DNA of 64,000 bases from positions 27,186,082 to 27,250,081 of the forward strand of contig NC_067207.1 in the NCBI RefSeq assembly GCF_026262505.1. The letters are read 5' to 3'. The position numbers and the translations under genes are program-made. A model generated the notes under the pieces. The model did no database searches, had not been told where the DNA came from, and saw only the letters and a list, made by a program, of their open reading frames with translations. Below, piece by piece: positions 17,091 to 27,053 of this stretch. Positions within the stretch are counted from its first letter, which is position 1. The number at the start of each line of letters is the position of its first letter. Source of the stretch: Trichomonas vaginalis G3 (Eukaryota; Parabasalia; Trichomonadida; Trichomonadidae).

Positions 17091-17876
17091 TTATTCTTGA
17101 CTTTGTTGTTGCATTTGTTGTTCTTGAGCTATTTGTTGTTGAAGTTGTTCTTGTAATACAATACTTTCACCAGTTGCATCTTCCAATTCGAAACTTTCTG
17201 CCGTCATTGACAAATACATAGGACATAAAAGTTTTACAGGAACAAAGTTTGCGTCAACTAATGTCAACGTTATACTTGCCAAAGTGTTTGAGTTCACTAA
17301 GGTTGAAAATTCTGCATTCGAATGAACAATAGGCAAACCAGCAGAGAAAGTATTGTTTATACGCATAAGTATCTTTTGGTCATAATAGTTTCTGTCGACA
17401 TTCGAATAACACTTTGAACCTAAGTTTGAAACAATATATAAGATTGGTGTGCTTATGTCAATGGAATAGACATTCCTTGTATGACACCTTTTCCTGTTAT
17501 AGGAAACTGTTGGTAGTAAAAACCAGAAATAAGTTTTGTATTATAGCTCATATCGTTTATAGTAAACTCAGTCAGACATCCAAACATAATGAAACCTGCT
17601 CTAGTTGCAGCAATGTTACACCCGTCCTTAAAGTATTAAATAAGTCAACAAAACCTGTTGGTGGTATATCTGAGTAAGTATCTTCAAAGGAGTATTTTTT
17701 ACCATTCACAACAATAAAGTCTTCTGGTGTCAAAAGAGCAAAACAGGCTTTAGTCGTCATTGTGTTTAAAGTTAGTTTACAATATCGTCCTTGAGGACTT
17801 TGTAAGTTTGTTGTTATAGAATTATATGACTCAGGTTTTTAGTCGTAATAGTATAAACCATTATATCTTCTGCCAT
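17091..17876 (-). pseudogene. Candidate minor capsid (penton-like) protein, frameshifted
   Basis: From an ATG at 17876 the pieces read MAEDIMVYT, then TNLQSPQGRYCKLTLNT, TPEDFIVVNGKKYSFEDTY, a β-rich middle, and from 17366 an intact tail ending in Gln repeats (QQQIAQEQQMQQQSQE). It is ~260 codons long, β-prone and next to the MCP. Mavericks encode a single jelly-roll penton protein in such a place, so that is my guess; there is no diagnostic motif to confirm it. Frame breaks at ~17800, ~17570 and ~17400. Confidence 0.45.
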
Positions 17877-17894
17877 TTACTTAGCAAATAAATT

Positions 17895-18460
17895 TTAATG
17901 AATGTTGTGGTCGTCAAATATTTTTATGACGTCTGGGAAACTATACTTTAAGTTCAACGTTTCACCTCCTTTCATAACGTATATCTTGTCAATGACATTA
18001 TATGAAACACCACAGCAACTAATGTCGGGTTCTATTTTTTGATGTTTATATCGTCTGCCTCTGTCAAAAGTTTCAATAGTTCTTTCAAAACTTCATGAGG
18101 TGCAATGACATATGAGTTCACTTTTACAGGGTTGTGTTCGACCAAGTTTAACATTATACTTAAAGCTTGACAAATCTTCTCCTGAGTTTGAAGTTTGTCT
18201 TTCAGTTGTTGGTAGTCGTTTCGAATATCTGCAACAGAACTTAAGTCTCTGCTAACTTCAGGATATGTTGGTTGTTCTTTTACAGGAACAATTGTTATAA
18301 CCATCTTCGTCTTCGTATGGTTTCCCACTTCAACATCTCTGTCTTTGACATTGACAATAACACTTTGACTGTTTGTTTGAGTTGGTGAATTTAACTTCAC
18401 ATCTGCCACCGCCATTAAACCTTTTGAAACACTCACGCTTCTATTTTTCGGAAATGACAT
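17895..18460 (-). pseudogene. Conserved Maverick protein with SCCG motif, one frameshift
   Basis: The start at 18460 (MSFPKNRSVSVSKG) follows a promoter-type motif and is preferred over the longer upstream frame, which runs through the divergent gene. After ~145 codons the frame breaks at ~18030 and resumes as IEPDISCCGVSYNVIDKI to the end. This matches the element B protein at 37554 (DDEVSCCGIVAKINPI, and the preceding LL/IL-rich helix). The family is not recognised, but conservation between two otherwise diverged elements marks it as a core gene, probably virion-related. Confidence 0.6.
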
Positions 18461-18478
18461 TTTACTTAGAATAAAAAG

Positions 18479-18898
18479 ATGGACGTATTCGGATATCTCT
18501 TTGAATTGAAGCAGAACAAAGTTTACACACACAAACAATACAAATACATTGACAGAATAGTTCTTTATACAAACAATGGTAAATGTTATAGAATAGCAGT
18601 CTTTGCTGAACCTAAATATTTTCATAAAGCAAAGAAAGTTGGTATAACTGAAATGGTGAAAGTTCTTGAAGCAGACAAAAATATAACTTCAAAACTTACA
18701 GATATTTCTAAAGGTAAGTTTATCTTACAATATTATGTCAAAACTGGCGTACTGTCAATATTTGACGGAGAGAAGTCAGTTCAAGAACAACTTACTGACC
18801 TGCTGCCAAAATCTGCTCGATGGAAGCTGTCGTTATGCCAATCTGAGGAGCCCCAGCAGGTTTCATCGAACGAATCTTCAAAAGAGCATCTTCCGTGA
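18479..18898 (+). CDS. Unknown protein, up to 139 aa, overlapping the MCP 3' end
   Basis: The plus-strand gene is divergent from 18460 with an 18-bp gap containing a shared motif on both strands. The N-terminal ~105 residues (MDVFGYLFELKQNKVYTHKQ ... DGEKSVQEQL) look real. Past ~18795 it runs antisense through the C-terminal codons of the MCP gene, so the final ~35 residues are probably not native and an indel may have removed the true stop. No family recognised. Confidence 0.5.
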   Translation: MDVFGYLFELKQNKVYTHKQYKYIDRIVLYTNNGKCYRIAVFAEPKYFHKAKKVGITEMVKVLEADKNITSKLTDISKGKFILQYYVKTGVLSIFDGEKSVQEQLTDLLPKSARWKLSLCQSEEPQQVSSNESSKEHLP

Positions 18899-20396
18899 AA
18901 AGTGCTATTGGTTTTGTAAACTTCTTTGCTCTCAGTTCATCTGGACCGTCTCTGTCACCAGTATATTGTATTTGTACAGTACCAACAGTTGAAATACACC
19001 CATAAAGTCTTCTGAGTCAGCAAATGGAATGCCAAGCCAAAAGTTTGAACGGTCTCCATTTGTATATTGAGTTTTTTGACCTCCTGTATGAGTCCATACT
19101 TTCACATATGGCATAATAGAACTTTGCATTTCAGGGTTAATGGTTGTTGTGAAGTTGTTGTTAAAGTTCATAGCATCTAATGTCAAGTTGTATGACCTCA
19201 TATCCTCAACTGTAGAATATTCTTCTCTTGGATAATATTTGCCATCTATGTTTATATGATATTTAATACCGGGTTGTAGAAACAAGAATAGTCATTTATA
19301 GTTCGTCTGAACAGTACAAACATAGTATCTGCATGTTTCATTGCAGTTGTTAAAGCAATATCTGTTCTTGCACCTGGGTCAGCACTTTGGTTTCCAACTT
19401 CACCTGCAAAGTCTTTGACAGATATTTGGTGTATAGGGAACATAAGTGGAACTGCAATATATTTGGCAGCTAAAGCATTTGAAATATCTGGGTCCAACAT
19501 ATAGACTGCAAGTCTGCTTTCTATTCTCTTGCATTCAAACTTTTCGCATGTGAACTTAACTGGGTCCCAAGCAGTTCCAGCAGCATTGAAATAATAGTTT
19601 ACTTCATTGTTGAAGTTTGAGAAACCAAAGTCTAAGTCAACTTTGTCTTTGCAAAATTCGGCGAATGACGTTTGATTTGTTCCCTTTACGTCTGTAATAG
19701 TGAATGGGTCTTGTGTTGGTGCAATGACTAAGTTATTTTTGCTTGGAGTAAGTTCGATAGAAATTTTTCCTGCCCAGTTTGGCAAGTATCTTAAAAACCT
19801 GAAGATGAGGAAAGATGACAAAGGAACTCTAAGTTTCAGTTTTACTTTGGTTACTGCTGCTGCAGTTTGTCCAGAAAGGTTAACATAAACTCCTGGAACG
19901 TTAGGGTCAAGTCTTCTTATTTTCTCAATATTTGCATACTGGTCTGTTTGTTCTCTAGCTTGTGGTTGTACTGAGTTTCTCAAAGCGAACCATTCATAGT
20001 TTGCCATGTTACTGTTTGAACTAAGTCAGAGTTAGAATATATCTTATATCCCATGAAAACTTCTGGAGCATATTGGTATCCGACATAGAAAATTCCATTG
20101 CAACCTTTCTTGTCAGACAACTTGGCAGAAGGTTTTATTTCAATGTCTTGTTCCACGTATAAGAATGAGTTGTCAATAGAAATAATATGAAACCTGTCGC
20201 AAGCAATATCTACTGTTGTTGAAGAACCTTCTCCAAACTCACCTACGTTTCCATAAGAAACAGCAGTTGTATATTCGTAAGTTCCAGGAACTATTTCTGA
20301 CCTTCTAATGGCATTGTCGCATTCGTTATACCATTCGGAAACATTTCCGTTCATGGCATCCAAAACTGTTGGCGTTATATTCTGAGCGGCGTACAT
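18792..20396 (-). pseudogene. Major capsid protein candidate (double jelly-roll type), frameshifted (element A)
   Basis: Four minus-strand pieces (20396-19980, 20007-19252, 19285-18932 and the last to 18792) total ~535 codons, close to the 546-aa protein at 34088. Aligned points include VPLSSFLIFRFLRYLPNWAG against IPVNDLLAFQAFDDYPKSFG. Mavericks carry a double jelly-roll MCP of about this size in this context, which is the basis of the call. The start MYAAQNITPTVLD follows ATATTTTTACCCATATGAA. Three single-base-type breaks separate the pieces. Confidence 0.68.
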
Positions 20397-20548
20397 TTCA
20401 TATGGGTAAAAATATAGAATAGTTGGATTTTATATCATAATAGAACCCACTCGTACCAAGCTTTACTTTCTTCCTGACTGAGTTTTTAACTCTTCTTTTT
20501 CCTTCATTGCCACTACTTTCACTAGATGAAGTTACTTCTTCACTACTT

Positions 20549-23500
20549 TCACTTTGTTCTACTCTTCTTCTTTGGTGTCGCTTTTGGTAACTTGCCCTCT
20601 GCTTCAAGTTGTTGCATCTTTGCCTCATGTTCACCTAGTATGTTGTAAATTTCCCATGTCCTTTTTGCCTTTGGGCTCTGGTCGCCCATCTCAGGTAACC
20701 TATATCCTAGAAAGATTTCGTCATAGTTTGTATTTGAGTCTTCGCGTATTGTTTGCATGACTCTTTCCTGAGTTTCCGGTTCAAGCTCTTCAAACAGAGC
20801 TTGTCCATATGGAATAAGCTCGTTTCCAAATATATGTTTTTGTAGCCATTCTGGTTTTCTTTCCATGTTACCAATAATATCTTTTGTGAATGGGAAAGCT
20901 TTTACCCAATGTTTCAGTCTTGCGTCATTTATTTCTGTAGTTGGTTTTATTTTGTCAAGGAACATGTTTTTCAATACTAACATTTCATTTGGTACTGTCC
21001 ATTTGAGTTTTCTTAAATATTCATCCCTTCTCGGTTCATTGTCTGCAAAGTAAGTTTTTATGACATTTTGTAAACTTTCGTTTGCAAGGTCATGTACAAT
21101 AGGTTCTCTTCCTTCTATCTCCCTAACTTTCTTTCTAAACTCTTCACCAAATATACCATCTCTATGGTTCTGTGTAGTTCTTTGAGATAAATGTTCTAGA
21201 ACGTCAGGTGTTATATTTCCATCAGCCATGTTCATTTCATACTGGTCCAAAATATCTGCATGTTTCATATCTTTCAATGGCATTAAAGCCGCGCTGAAAA
21301 TACCAGCTATATCTGGTTCACCATTCACTTCCATTGCGTCTACAACTTCTTGGAATTGTGGTTGTAAGTTTATGAACCACCTATCCGGATTAGCTTTATG
21401 ACCCCATCTCATTGTAGTTCCATAGTCTGCAGAAACAAAAGTAGGTTTGTTTCCATATTGGCTAGGTTCTGAATGAACTTTAAACAATGTTTCATTTCTA
21501 TATGTTTTGGTGAAATTTAACCTTTTATTTTCACCGAGTTCAGCCAAAGATTGAACGTTATATGGTCGTAAGTAAAAAGGATTGTTGTATTTGCGTACAT
21601 TTTCTTTCAGTACTTCCATTCTATGCTGAATATTTTCATCTGATGTTGGAGTCTTTTGTATGTCGGCGAACATTTTTCGATATTCTTCTACTATGTCAGC
21701 CGAATTTTTCTTAGACTCTTGGAAAGATTCCATATTCCCCGCATACACTTGTTGAGGGTCAAGATTTTTCGGCTGTTCCAAATCTTCATCTAGTTCTGTG
21801 AAGTTAGTTTCCAAAGGAGGGACTTGTTCGTTTCCTTCAGGCTCTTCTAGCTGTTGTTGCTGAACTATTTCTTCCATGTCTGGTTGTATCTGAACTTCTT
21901 CCTGTGGAGTTTCTTGTACCTCATCTGCTGGCATTTCATATATTCCGAGACCGTTTTTAACAAGTTCCCTATTTAAGCCATCCGCATTCATAACCCTTTC
22001 TTCTTTCGTTCCGTCTCTATTTTTTACGCGTTTCATGAAGATAGTTGAATTATCATTTATCTCTGACACCAAATATCTCGGAGTAAATTCATCCATGTCA
22101 TTTGGATGGTATGCTATTAAATCATATCCCTTAGCGAGCTTGTATTTTCCAGGTTTGAAATTATATCCCATTTGGTGCTGAACCATAAAGCTAAATAGGT
22201 TCGGGTCAGTATTTCCTTCCTTGAACTTTCTAATAGCTTCTTTATATCTGTCACTAAAGTCAAGAGTATCTGGGTAACCATAATTTTCCTTAAGCATTTT
22301 TAAGAATTCTTGGTTTCCTTGTTCTCTACTTCTTTTATGTCCTTGCTCTGTTTGTGGTTGTGGTGCTGGATTTTGAACTGTTGGTTGTGGTGCTGGATTT
22401 TGAACTGTTGGTTGTGGTGCAGTGTTTTGAACTGTTGGTTGTGGTGCAGTGTTTTGAACTGTTGGTTGTGGTGCAGTGTTTTGAACTGTTGGTTGTGGTG
22501 CAGTGTTTTGAACTGTTGGTTGTTGTGTTGGTTGTTGTGTTGGTTGTTGTGTTGGTTTTGGTGCATGCCTGTGTCTGTGTCCATGTGACGATGTAAATGT
22601 TTTAGGTAGTCCTGGTGCAGGTGCTTCTCTTGGAGGGTTTGGTGGTATATAAGTTCCACCAGCTGGCACATATGTTCCATCTGCAGCATAATGTCCTACC
22701 TGACTTTTCGTTTTTAAGAAAGCATTTACTAGGTCTGTTTTGGTCTGTTGTAACTCTTTTTCTTGACTTTCCACAACAGTTGCTCTAACGGCGTCATAGG
22801 CACTTTGAACTGCCTGTCTCGTTGCTGCATCTGTTATTTTCGTCATATTTTGTGCTACTTCTCTTAACTCGTTGTCGAAACCTTCAGACTTCAGTTTCTT
22901 TCCAGATGAGAAGTCGTTCACTAGTTTCACCTTACTATGAAGAGCTTCGAAGGCGTTCTTAAAGTCAGCATTCATTAAAGCTTCATTTGAACTGTCTTCA
23001 TCCGCTTGTATTTTTGTCCTTATTGACCCTATAAGTTGGGCTGCTTTAGCGTTGGCTTGGGCATCTAACCAGTCATTATTAGCTTTTATATATTCTGCGC
23101 TTTTCATTGCCTTTTGCATGGCTGCGTCGTTATTTTTACTTTCTTGTGCTAAGTTTTCATACTGTACGGTTTGGTTTTGCAACTGTAAAAGTTTTTCTGC
23201 CTTTACATTTGCTTCAACTTCTTTTTTATACTCATCGCTATCCATATATGTCTTCAGGGCTTTTTGTTTTATTTCTTCATCTTTCAGTACTTTATATTGA
23301 GTAGTATGGTTTTTCAAATTTATAACATCTTGTTCCATTTTTGCTACTTCTGCTGCTTTTTCTGACACTTTTTTCGCATATTCCTCTGTACTTAGTTCTT
23401 TCAGTTGTTCTTCTTTCTTCTTTTTCTCTACGTTTAACTCATTGAGTTTCTTTGTGTGTCTGTCATATTCTAGTTTCTTTTCGTTTTCACTTATTTGTTT

Positions 23501-23821
23501 CTGTATGTCTATGTTTGACTTTTTGACATCTGTTATTTGATTTTTGAGTGAACTCAAATTCATTTGACTTTGAGGGTTATAAGCTGTTCCGTCTGCAGCT
23601 CCACCATAGCCTGCCATTTTCGCTAAAAGTGCCGCTCTTAAACCTCCACTCTGTGCACCAATAACTCGGTTTAAAAGCATAGGGTTGCTTGACATTTGTT
23701 GCAACATAGTGGGGTCATTCATAATTTGTTGTTGCAACTGTTGTTGTGGTGTCAGTTTTACTATTGGATGTTTCAATGCTCTCTTCCTCTTACGTATATT
23801 CTTACGTAGCTTACGTGGCAT
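20549..23821 (-). CDS. Large coiled-coil protein with PTVQNTAPQ repeats, 1090 aa
   Basis: This is the longest intact ORF of the window. In order: a very basic N-terminus (MPRKLRKNIRKRKRALKHP), a Gln/Met-rich segment, a long Lys/Glu coiled coil (residues ~80-340), a tandem repeat of QPTVQNTAPQ and QPTQ units (~415-490), and a mixed C-terminal half with an acidic linker, ending in a basic tail KKKSRTK. There is no enzyme motif. It lies directly upstream of the MCP on the same strand, next to the right TIR. A scaffold, core or tegument-like virion protein, or a terminal-protein precursor, would fit the place, but nothing in the sequence decides this. Confidence 0.7.
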   Translation of the reverse strand: MPRKLRKNIRKRKRALKHPIVKLTPQQQLQQQIMNDPTMLQQMSSNPMLLNRVIGAQSGGLRAALLAKMAGYGGAADGTAYNPQSQMNLSSLKNQITDVKKSNIDIQKQISENEKKLEYDRHTKKLNELNVEKKKKEEQLKELSTEEYAKKVSEKAAEVAKMEQDVINLKNHTTQYKVLKDEEIKQKALKTYMDSDEYKKEVEANVKAEKLLQLQNQTVQYENLAQESKNNDAAMQKAMKSAEYIKANNDWLDAQANAKAAQLIGSIRTKIQADEDSSNEALMNADFKNAFEALHSKVKLVNDFSSGKKLKSEGFDNELREVAQNMTKITDAATRQAVQSAYDAVRATVVESQEKELQQTKTDLVNAFLKTKSQVGHYAADGTYVPAGGTYIPPNPPREAPAPGLPKTFTSSHGHRHRHAPKPTQQPTQQPTQQPTVQNTAPQPTVQNTAPQPTVQNTAPQPTVQNTAPQPTVQNPAPQPTVQNPAPQPQTEQGHKRSREQGNQEFLKMLKENYGYPDTLDFSDRYKEAIRKFKEGNTDPNLFSFMVQHQMGYNFKPGKYKLAKGYDLIAYHPNDMDEFTPRYLVSEINDNSTIFMKRVKNRDGTKEERVMNADGLNRELVKNGLGIYEMPADEVQETPQEEVQIQPDMEEIVQQQQLEEPEGNEQVPPLETNFTELDEDLEQPKNLDPQQVYAGNMESFQESKKNSADIVEEYRKMFADIQKTPTSDENIQHRMEVLKENVRKYNNPFYLRPYNVQSLAELGENKRLNFTKTYRNETLFKVHSEPSQYGNKPTFVSADYGTTMRWGHKANPDRWFINLQPQFQEVVDAMEVNGEPDIAGIFSAALMPLKDMKHADILDQYEMNMADGNITPDVLEHLSQRTTQNHRDGIFGEEFRKKVREIEGREPIVHDLANESLQNVIKTYFADNEPRRDEYLRKLKWTVPNEMLVLKNMFLDKIKPTTEINDARLKHWVKAFPFTKDIIGNMERKPEWLQKHIFGNELIPYGQALFEELEPETQERVMQTIREDSNTNYDEIFLGYRLPEMGDQSPKAKRTWEIYNILGEHEAKMQQLEAEGKLPKATPKKKSRTK
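22365..22560. repeat. Coding tandem repeat (PTVQNTAPQ, PTQQ)
   Basis: Six copies of a 30-bp unit and three of a 12-bp unit lie in frame within the 1090-aa gene. The period is a multiple of three, so copy changes keep the frame. Antisense hydrophobic ORFs over this tract are by-products. Confidence 0.8.
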
Positions 23822-24032
23822 TTTAAGTGAAGTAAAAAACGGTTTTTGACAGATGTTTATATGACACTATTTGTTCAGCACAAAAAACTACTCGGTCAAA
23901 GTGTTGTCAGTTTTGTAAAATAACCGTCCTATCTCATTCTATAAGGGGAAAAAGACTTCTCAAAGTATACTTCCGTGGAACGCCTGTAACTTTTCCTGTA
24001 GCGACGATAGACCCTTACTTGTCCGGACAAAG

Positions 24033-24107
24033 TTATACTAAACATCTTCAGGGCTAGAGGGCACGAAGTGCCTGGAGGCCCCACTACCTTTTTTTTTTTT
24101 TTTTTTT
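24033..24107 (-). repeat. Right terminal inverted repeat, element A
   Basis: Reverse complement of 1534-1603 with about two mismatches, ending in a T-run before the TGTTC duplication. The 200 bases inside (23822-24032) hold no supported gene. Confidence 0.85.
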
Positions 24108-24112
24108 TGTTC
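24108..24112 (+). repeat. Target site duplication, right, element A (TGTTC)
   Basis: Matches 1529-1533. One end base is ambiguous because the T-run ends in T. Confidence 0.6.
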
Positions 24113-24203
24113 TTTTCAAAAATGTCTTATATAAGCTATTTTCATATCAATTAGTCACTTCTATATTGTCGCACAAAAAACATCCGAAATAATTTTTTTT
24201 ATT

Positions 24204-24719
24204 ATGATAAGTTTTCTTTTAGCTTCAGTTAATTCATACAGAATATGTCCAGAAAAAATCCCAGCAAGAGATGATCTTTACTTCGAAAAGGAAATTAAGG
24301 CAGAACACTGGGCATATTTCACTGTTAAACTTAATGAATCGCAAATTGGTTTGCGCTGCAATATAACTACCACAGGAAATGCTTCTTTTTATGTTGGAAG
24401 CCATAGAAAATGCCCATACAAGGAAGAGAAGCCTTTCTTCCGTGGCGGAAATGTTAAAAATCATATCTCAACGATTTGGAAAATTTCTAAACAATCATTC
24501 CCATTTGGAATTTATGCAGAAGACGAAGCAAGTGTTGCTATTACGTTTACACCAATTTCTGTCAATCTTCCAAATTTGAATTCAGCTCTTTTCAAATACG
24601 GACCTTATGTTCTTTTAGTTTTAGCCGTATTAGGATTCTTATATGATAAGTTCCCATGGAAGAGTCTTATGTTTTGGAAGAGGAAAGATAAAAGAAGAAG
24701 ACACCATAAGAGGAATTAA
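24204..24719 (+). CDS. Host type I membrane protein, 171 aa
   Basis: A short hydrophobic N-terminus (MISFLLASVNSYR) acts as a probable signal peptide. A luminal/extracellular domain follows with three Cys and NIT/NAS glycosylation sequons. One membrane helix (~residues 132-150, YVLLVLAVLGFLYDKF) leads to a very basic tail (RKDKRRRHHKRN). The frame is intact and composition differs from the adjacent element. The family is not recognised. It is the first host gene to the right of element A, so the insertion separated it from IFT74. Confidence 0.65.
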   Translation: MISFLLASVNSYRICPEKIPARDDLYFEKEIKAEHWAYFTVKLNESQIGLRCNITTTGNASFYVGSHRKCPYKEEKPFFRGGNVKNHISTIWKISKQSFPFGIYAEDEASVAITFTPISVNLPNLNSALFKYGPYVLLVLAVLGFLYDKFPWKSLMFWKRKDKRRRHHKRN

Positions 24720-24941
24720 ATAAAATGTATATATTCGATTCATGTTCCTATTGTATTTCTACTTCACTTACATATACTAAAATCTATATTTTCGATCATA
24801 TTAAATTGGAATTATAGAATTTATTCATTGATGATTGATAAAACCTATTATTTCTGGTTTTTAAAGTATATAAACTTCAAACTCAAAAGCTTAGAGTAAT
24901 TTCACTTATCATGTTACCTTAGATTAAAAAAATTAAAAAAT

Positions 24942-25013
24942 GGTTCCGCTGGGGCTCGAACCCAAGACCTTAGCGTTATCAGCACTACGCTCTACCTACT
25001 GAGCTACGAAACC
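24942..25013 (-). tRNA. tRNA-Ile (anticodon GAU)
   Basis: The 72-nt minus-strand sequence folds as a full cloverleaf. The acceptor arms are GGTTTCG/CGGAACC, with a D stem GCTC/GAGC. The anticodon stem is TAGTG/CGCTA with loop CTGATAA, and the T stem is TTGGG/CCCAG with TTCGAGC. The anticodon GAT reads isoleucine ATC/ATT. There is no intron and CCA is not encoded, as expected for a eukaryote. Confidence 0.95.
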
Positions 25014-25144
25014 TTGGCGATTACCTATGAAAAATATTTAAATTTAATGACTTACCTATAATGCATAAGTAAAAGAATTCGAAAAACTTCTCAATAAAAT
25101 TCAGCTTTTGTTTTGATTTTTGGATATGTATAATTCTGTTTTAT

Positions 25145-25600
25145 TTATTGAACTTTCTCACAGACACCACCAGCGGCCTTGATCTTCTTCTCAGCTTCTT
25201 CTGAGAAGTCCTTAGCACGAACAACGAATGGGATCTTTGGAAGTTCGCCACGAGCGAGAACCTTGAAGAATCCGTTCTGGACGCAGTCGATAACTGGGAC
25301 AGCATCGCCCTTCTTAGCGGCGGCAGCCTTAACACGGACCTCTTCTGGAACAAGTGTCCAAAGCTTGTCAACATTGATTGTTGGCTCGTATTCATCAGCG
25401 CGGTTCTTCATGAGGTGAAGGTGGCGCATACCAACCTTGCCGAAGTAGCCTGGGTGGAAGCGATCGAACCATGTTCTCTGATGATGCTGACCACCAGCAC
25501 GGCCGTGGCCACCTGGTGAAACACGGTGCTTACCGACACGGCCGAAACCCATAGAAACCTGACCACGAAGTTTTCTGCTCTTATGGAAACGAGTTGGCAT
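25145..25600 (-). CDS. RPL27A: 60S ribosomal protein L27a (uL15)
   Basis: The 151-aa product has the conserved N-terminus of eukaryotic uL15 ([20 protein letters not shown]) and the Gly/His-rich loop [20 protein letters not shown]. The later blocks [19 protein letters not shown] and [20 protein letters not shown] also match. It is a large-subunit protein near the exit-tunnel region of the ribosome. Length is normal, the frame is intact and no intron is present. High G/C third positions, typical of highly expressed genes, contrast with the elements. Confidence 0.96.
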   Translation of the reverse strand: MPTRFHKSRKLRGQVSMGFGRVGKHRVSPGGHGRAGGQHHQRTWFDRFHPGYFGKVGMRHLHLMKNRADEYEPTINVDKLWTLVPEEVRVKAAAAKKGDAVPVIDCVQNGFFKVLARGELPKIPFVVRAKDFSEEAEKKIKAAGGVCEKVQ

Positions 25601-26393
25601 AAGGAAAAAGGATAGCCATAACCGCTCAATTTCCTATCGTCCTATAGCCAATTCTGAAATCATACCTCTGATAATTCTCGAAATAAATCCTTATTAAGCA
25701 TTAATTAATTTTCCCTCGATAATAGTTGCCATTTTCCTAACTAAATCATGAGTATTATTTTTTATTCGTCTAAATAGTGGCTTTTCTGTTTAAATAATAT
25801 GGCCTCTTCAATTTTCACAGACGAATAAGTCTTCTTTAGGCCATATTAGTGTTAAAATTATCATAATATCACTATTTTATGTATAATGAAGGGAATCCAA
25901 AGATCTTGAAGTTACCAAAATAACTATTTCATGATTTCAACAATATATAAGAAGTTCTTGTGCAATTGACAAAAGATTAAATACATTTTGATATCATACC
26001 ACAATACACCTAATACGTATCAAATCATTGCCTTTTATCACTAATTTCTATTTGATTGGATATTGAAATTCCCCGAGAAAACTTATATTTCAAGGATATT
26101 TTTTCAAATTCCTGCGTAATATAGAGACTTTGATTAATATAATCATTAAAACATGATGTTTTAATTCAATTACTCCTTAAGATACAAATTCAATATCTAA
26201 TAGTGGGTTCGAAATTTTACATTCAGAAAAAATTTCCGCGTATAAAGGATGTTGCTTGTTACTGGGTGCTTTTTAGACAATGTAGAAATTGTCTATCGTT
26301 AAATTTTTTCAAAACACATCATGATGACGATAGGGGTACATCACTTTGATTAGGAAAAAAATTGAATGAAAAAGGGAAGTTCCCTGTTTGACT
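25601..26393. other. Divergent intergenic region, L27a to HMG-box gene
   Basis: About 800 bases of AT-rich DNA between divergent host genes. I see no ORF of note, no structured RNA and no repeat. Confidence 0.6.
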
Positions 26394-26400
26394 TCATTTT
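26394..26400 (+). promoter_or_regulatory. Inr-like core promoter before the HMG-box gene
   Basis: TCATTTT lies 13 bases before the ATG. It fits the trichomonad initiator consensus (TCA+1, then pyrimidine, then T/A) and its usual short distance from the start codon. Confidence 0.5.
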
Positions 26401-26412
26401 TCAAGACAGACA

Positions 26413-26679
26413 ATGCCTACACCATACATCCTCTTCTGCTCAGACATGAGATCCAAGGTCAAGAGTGACAACCCAGGAATGTCGTTCGGAGATGTTGCAA
26501 GAACCTTAGGAAAGCTTTGGAAGGAACTTCCTGAGGAAAAGAAGAAAGAGTATAAGGAGAAGTCAGACGCTGACAAGGAAGCCCACAAGAACGATCCTAA
26601 GCCAGAAAAGAAGTCTAAAAGAAGCCCAAAGAAGGATAAGCCAAAGAGTTCAGAGGAAGATGAGAATCAGGAAGAATGA
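26413..26679 (+). CDS. Single HMG-box chromatin protein, 88 aa
   Basis: Residues ~3-62 (TPYILFCSDMRSKVKSDNPG ... GKLWKELPEEKKKEYKEKS) are one HMG box with the usual P-x-x-F/Y, NP and LGxxWK landmarks. A Lys/Pro/Ser-rich then acidic tail follows. Size and layout resemble Nhp6-type nonhistone proteins, which bend DNA. Intact host gene. Confidence 0.9.
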   Translation: MPTPYILFCSDMRSKVKSDNPGMSFGDVARTLGKLWKELPEEKKKEYKEKSDADKEAHKNDPKPEKKSKRSPKKDKPKSSEEDENQEE

Positions 26680-27053
26680 GAAAACTATTATTAGCTTAGA
26701 CTAAACAGAATTATACTAAAACTACATTTTTACTATATTACTACATACTAATACTCCTTAAAGCTGATGATACCAAATATATTAAAATTATTCTGGAGAT
26801 GAAGAGGTATTTAGATGAAAATACTCGATAGAAATCAATGGCATTAAGTTTTGTATCTTTTAATACTATCTTTCCTTTGATATAAATTTATAAATCTTTA
26901 TCTATTGGTTTTCCAAGCATGCCTAACTTAATGTTTTGCTATCAAGTATTATTTATGCAATATCCTGGCATACCGAGCCATGATGGTGATTAAGTTTTAA
27001 ATGAAGGGGTGTTTAGAATAAATTTGGGGGAGGGTGTTTATTTTTTTATATTT
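26680..27053. other. Intergenic region, no feature seen
   Basis: AT-rich spacer between the HMG-box gene and the 534-codon gene; no ORF, RNA or repeat is supported. Confidence 0.5.

Larger units (their letters stand above)
1534..24107. mobile_element. Maverick/Polinton element A (about 22.6 kb)
   Basis: The element is bounded by inverted repeats (1534-1603 and 24033-24107) and flanked by TGTTC on both sides. It encodes the Maverick hallmark set: DDE-type integrase, packaging ATPase, SF3 helicase and a capsid-protein candidate, plus a Dam methyltransferase, a KilA-N protein and a phage-like fibre. I find no family B DNA polymerase in any frame. Genes lie in strand blocks: mainly plus from 1.8 to 13.3 kb, mainly minus from 14 to 23.8 kb. 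Most conserved genes carry one or more frameshifts, so the copy as written could not express them intact. Confidence 0.88.

Noticed and set aside
20398-20634. 78-codon Ser/Glu/Lys-rich minus-strand ORF between the 1090-aa gene and the MCP
   Set aside because: It overlaps the end of the 1090-aa gene out of frame and runs through the MCP promoter motif; at best a displaced tail after an indel.
22300-22689. Long ORFs of Gln/His or Trp/Cys repeats on both strands
   Set aside because: Alternative frames of the PTVQNTAPQ coding repeat; multiple-of-three periods keep every frame open.
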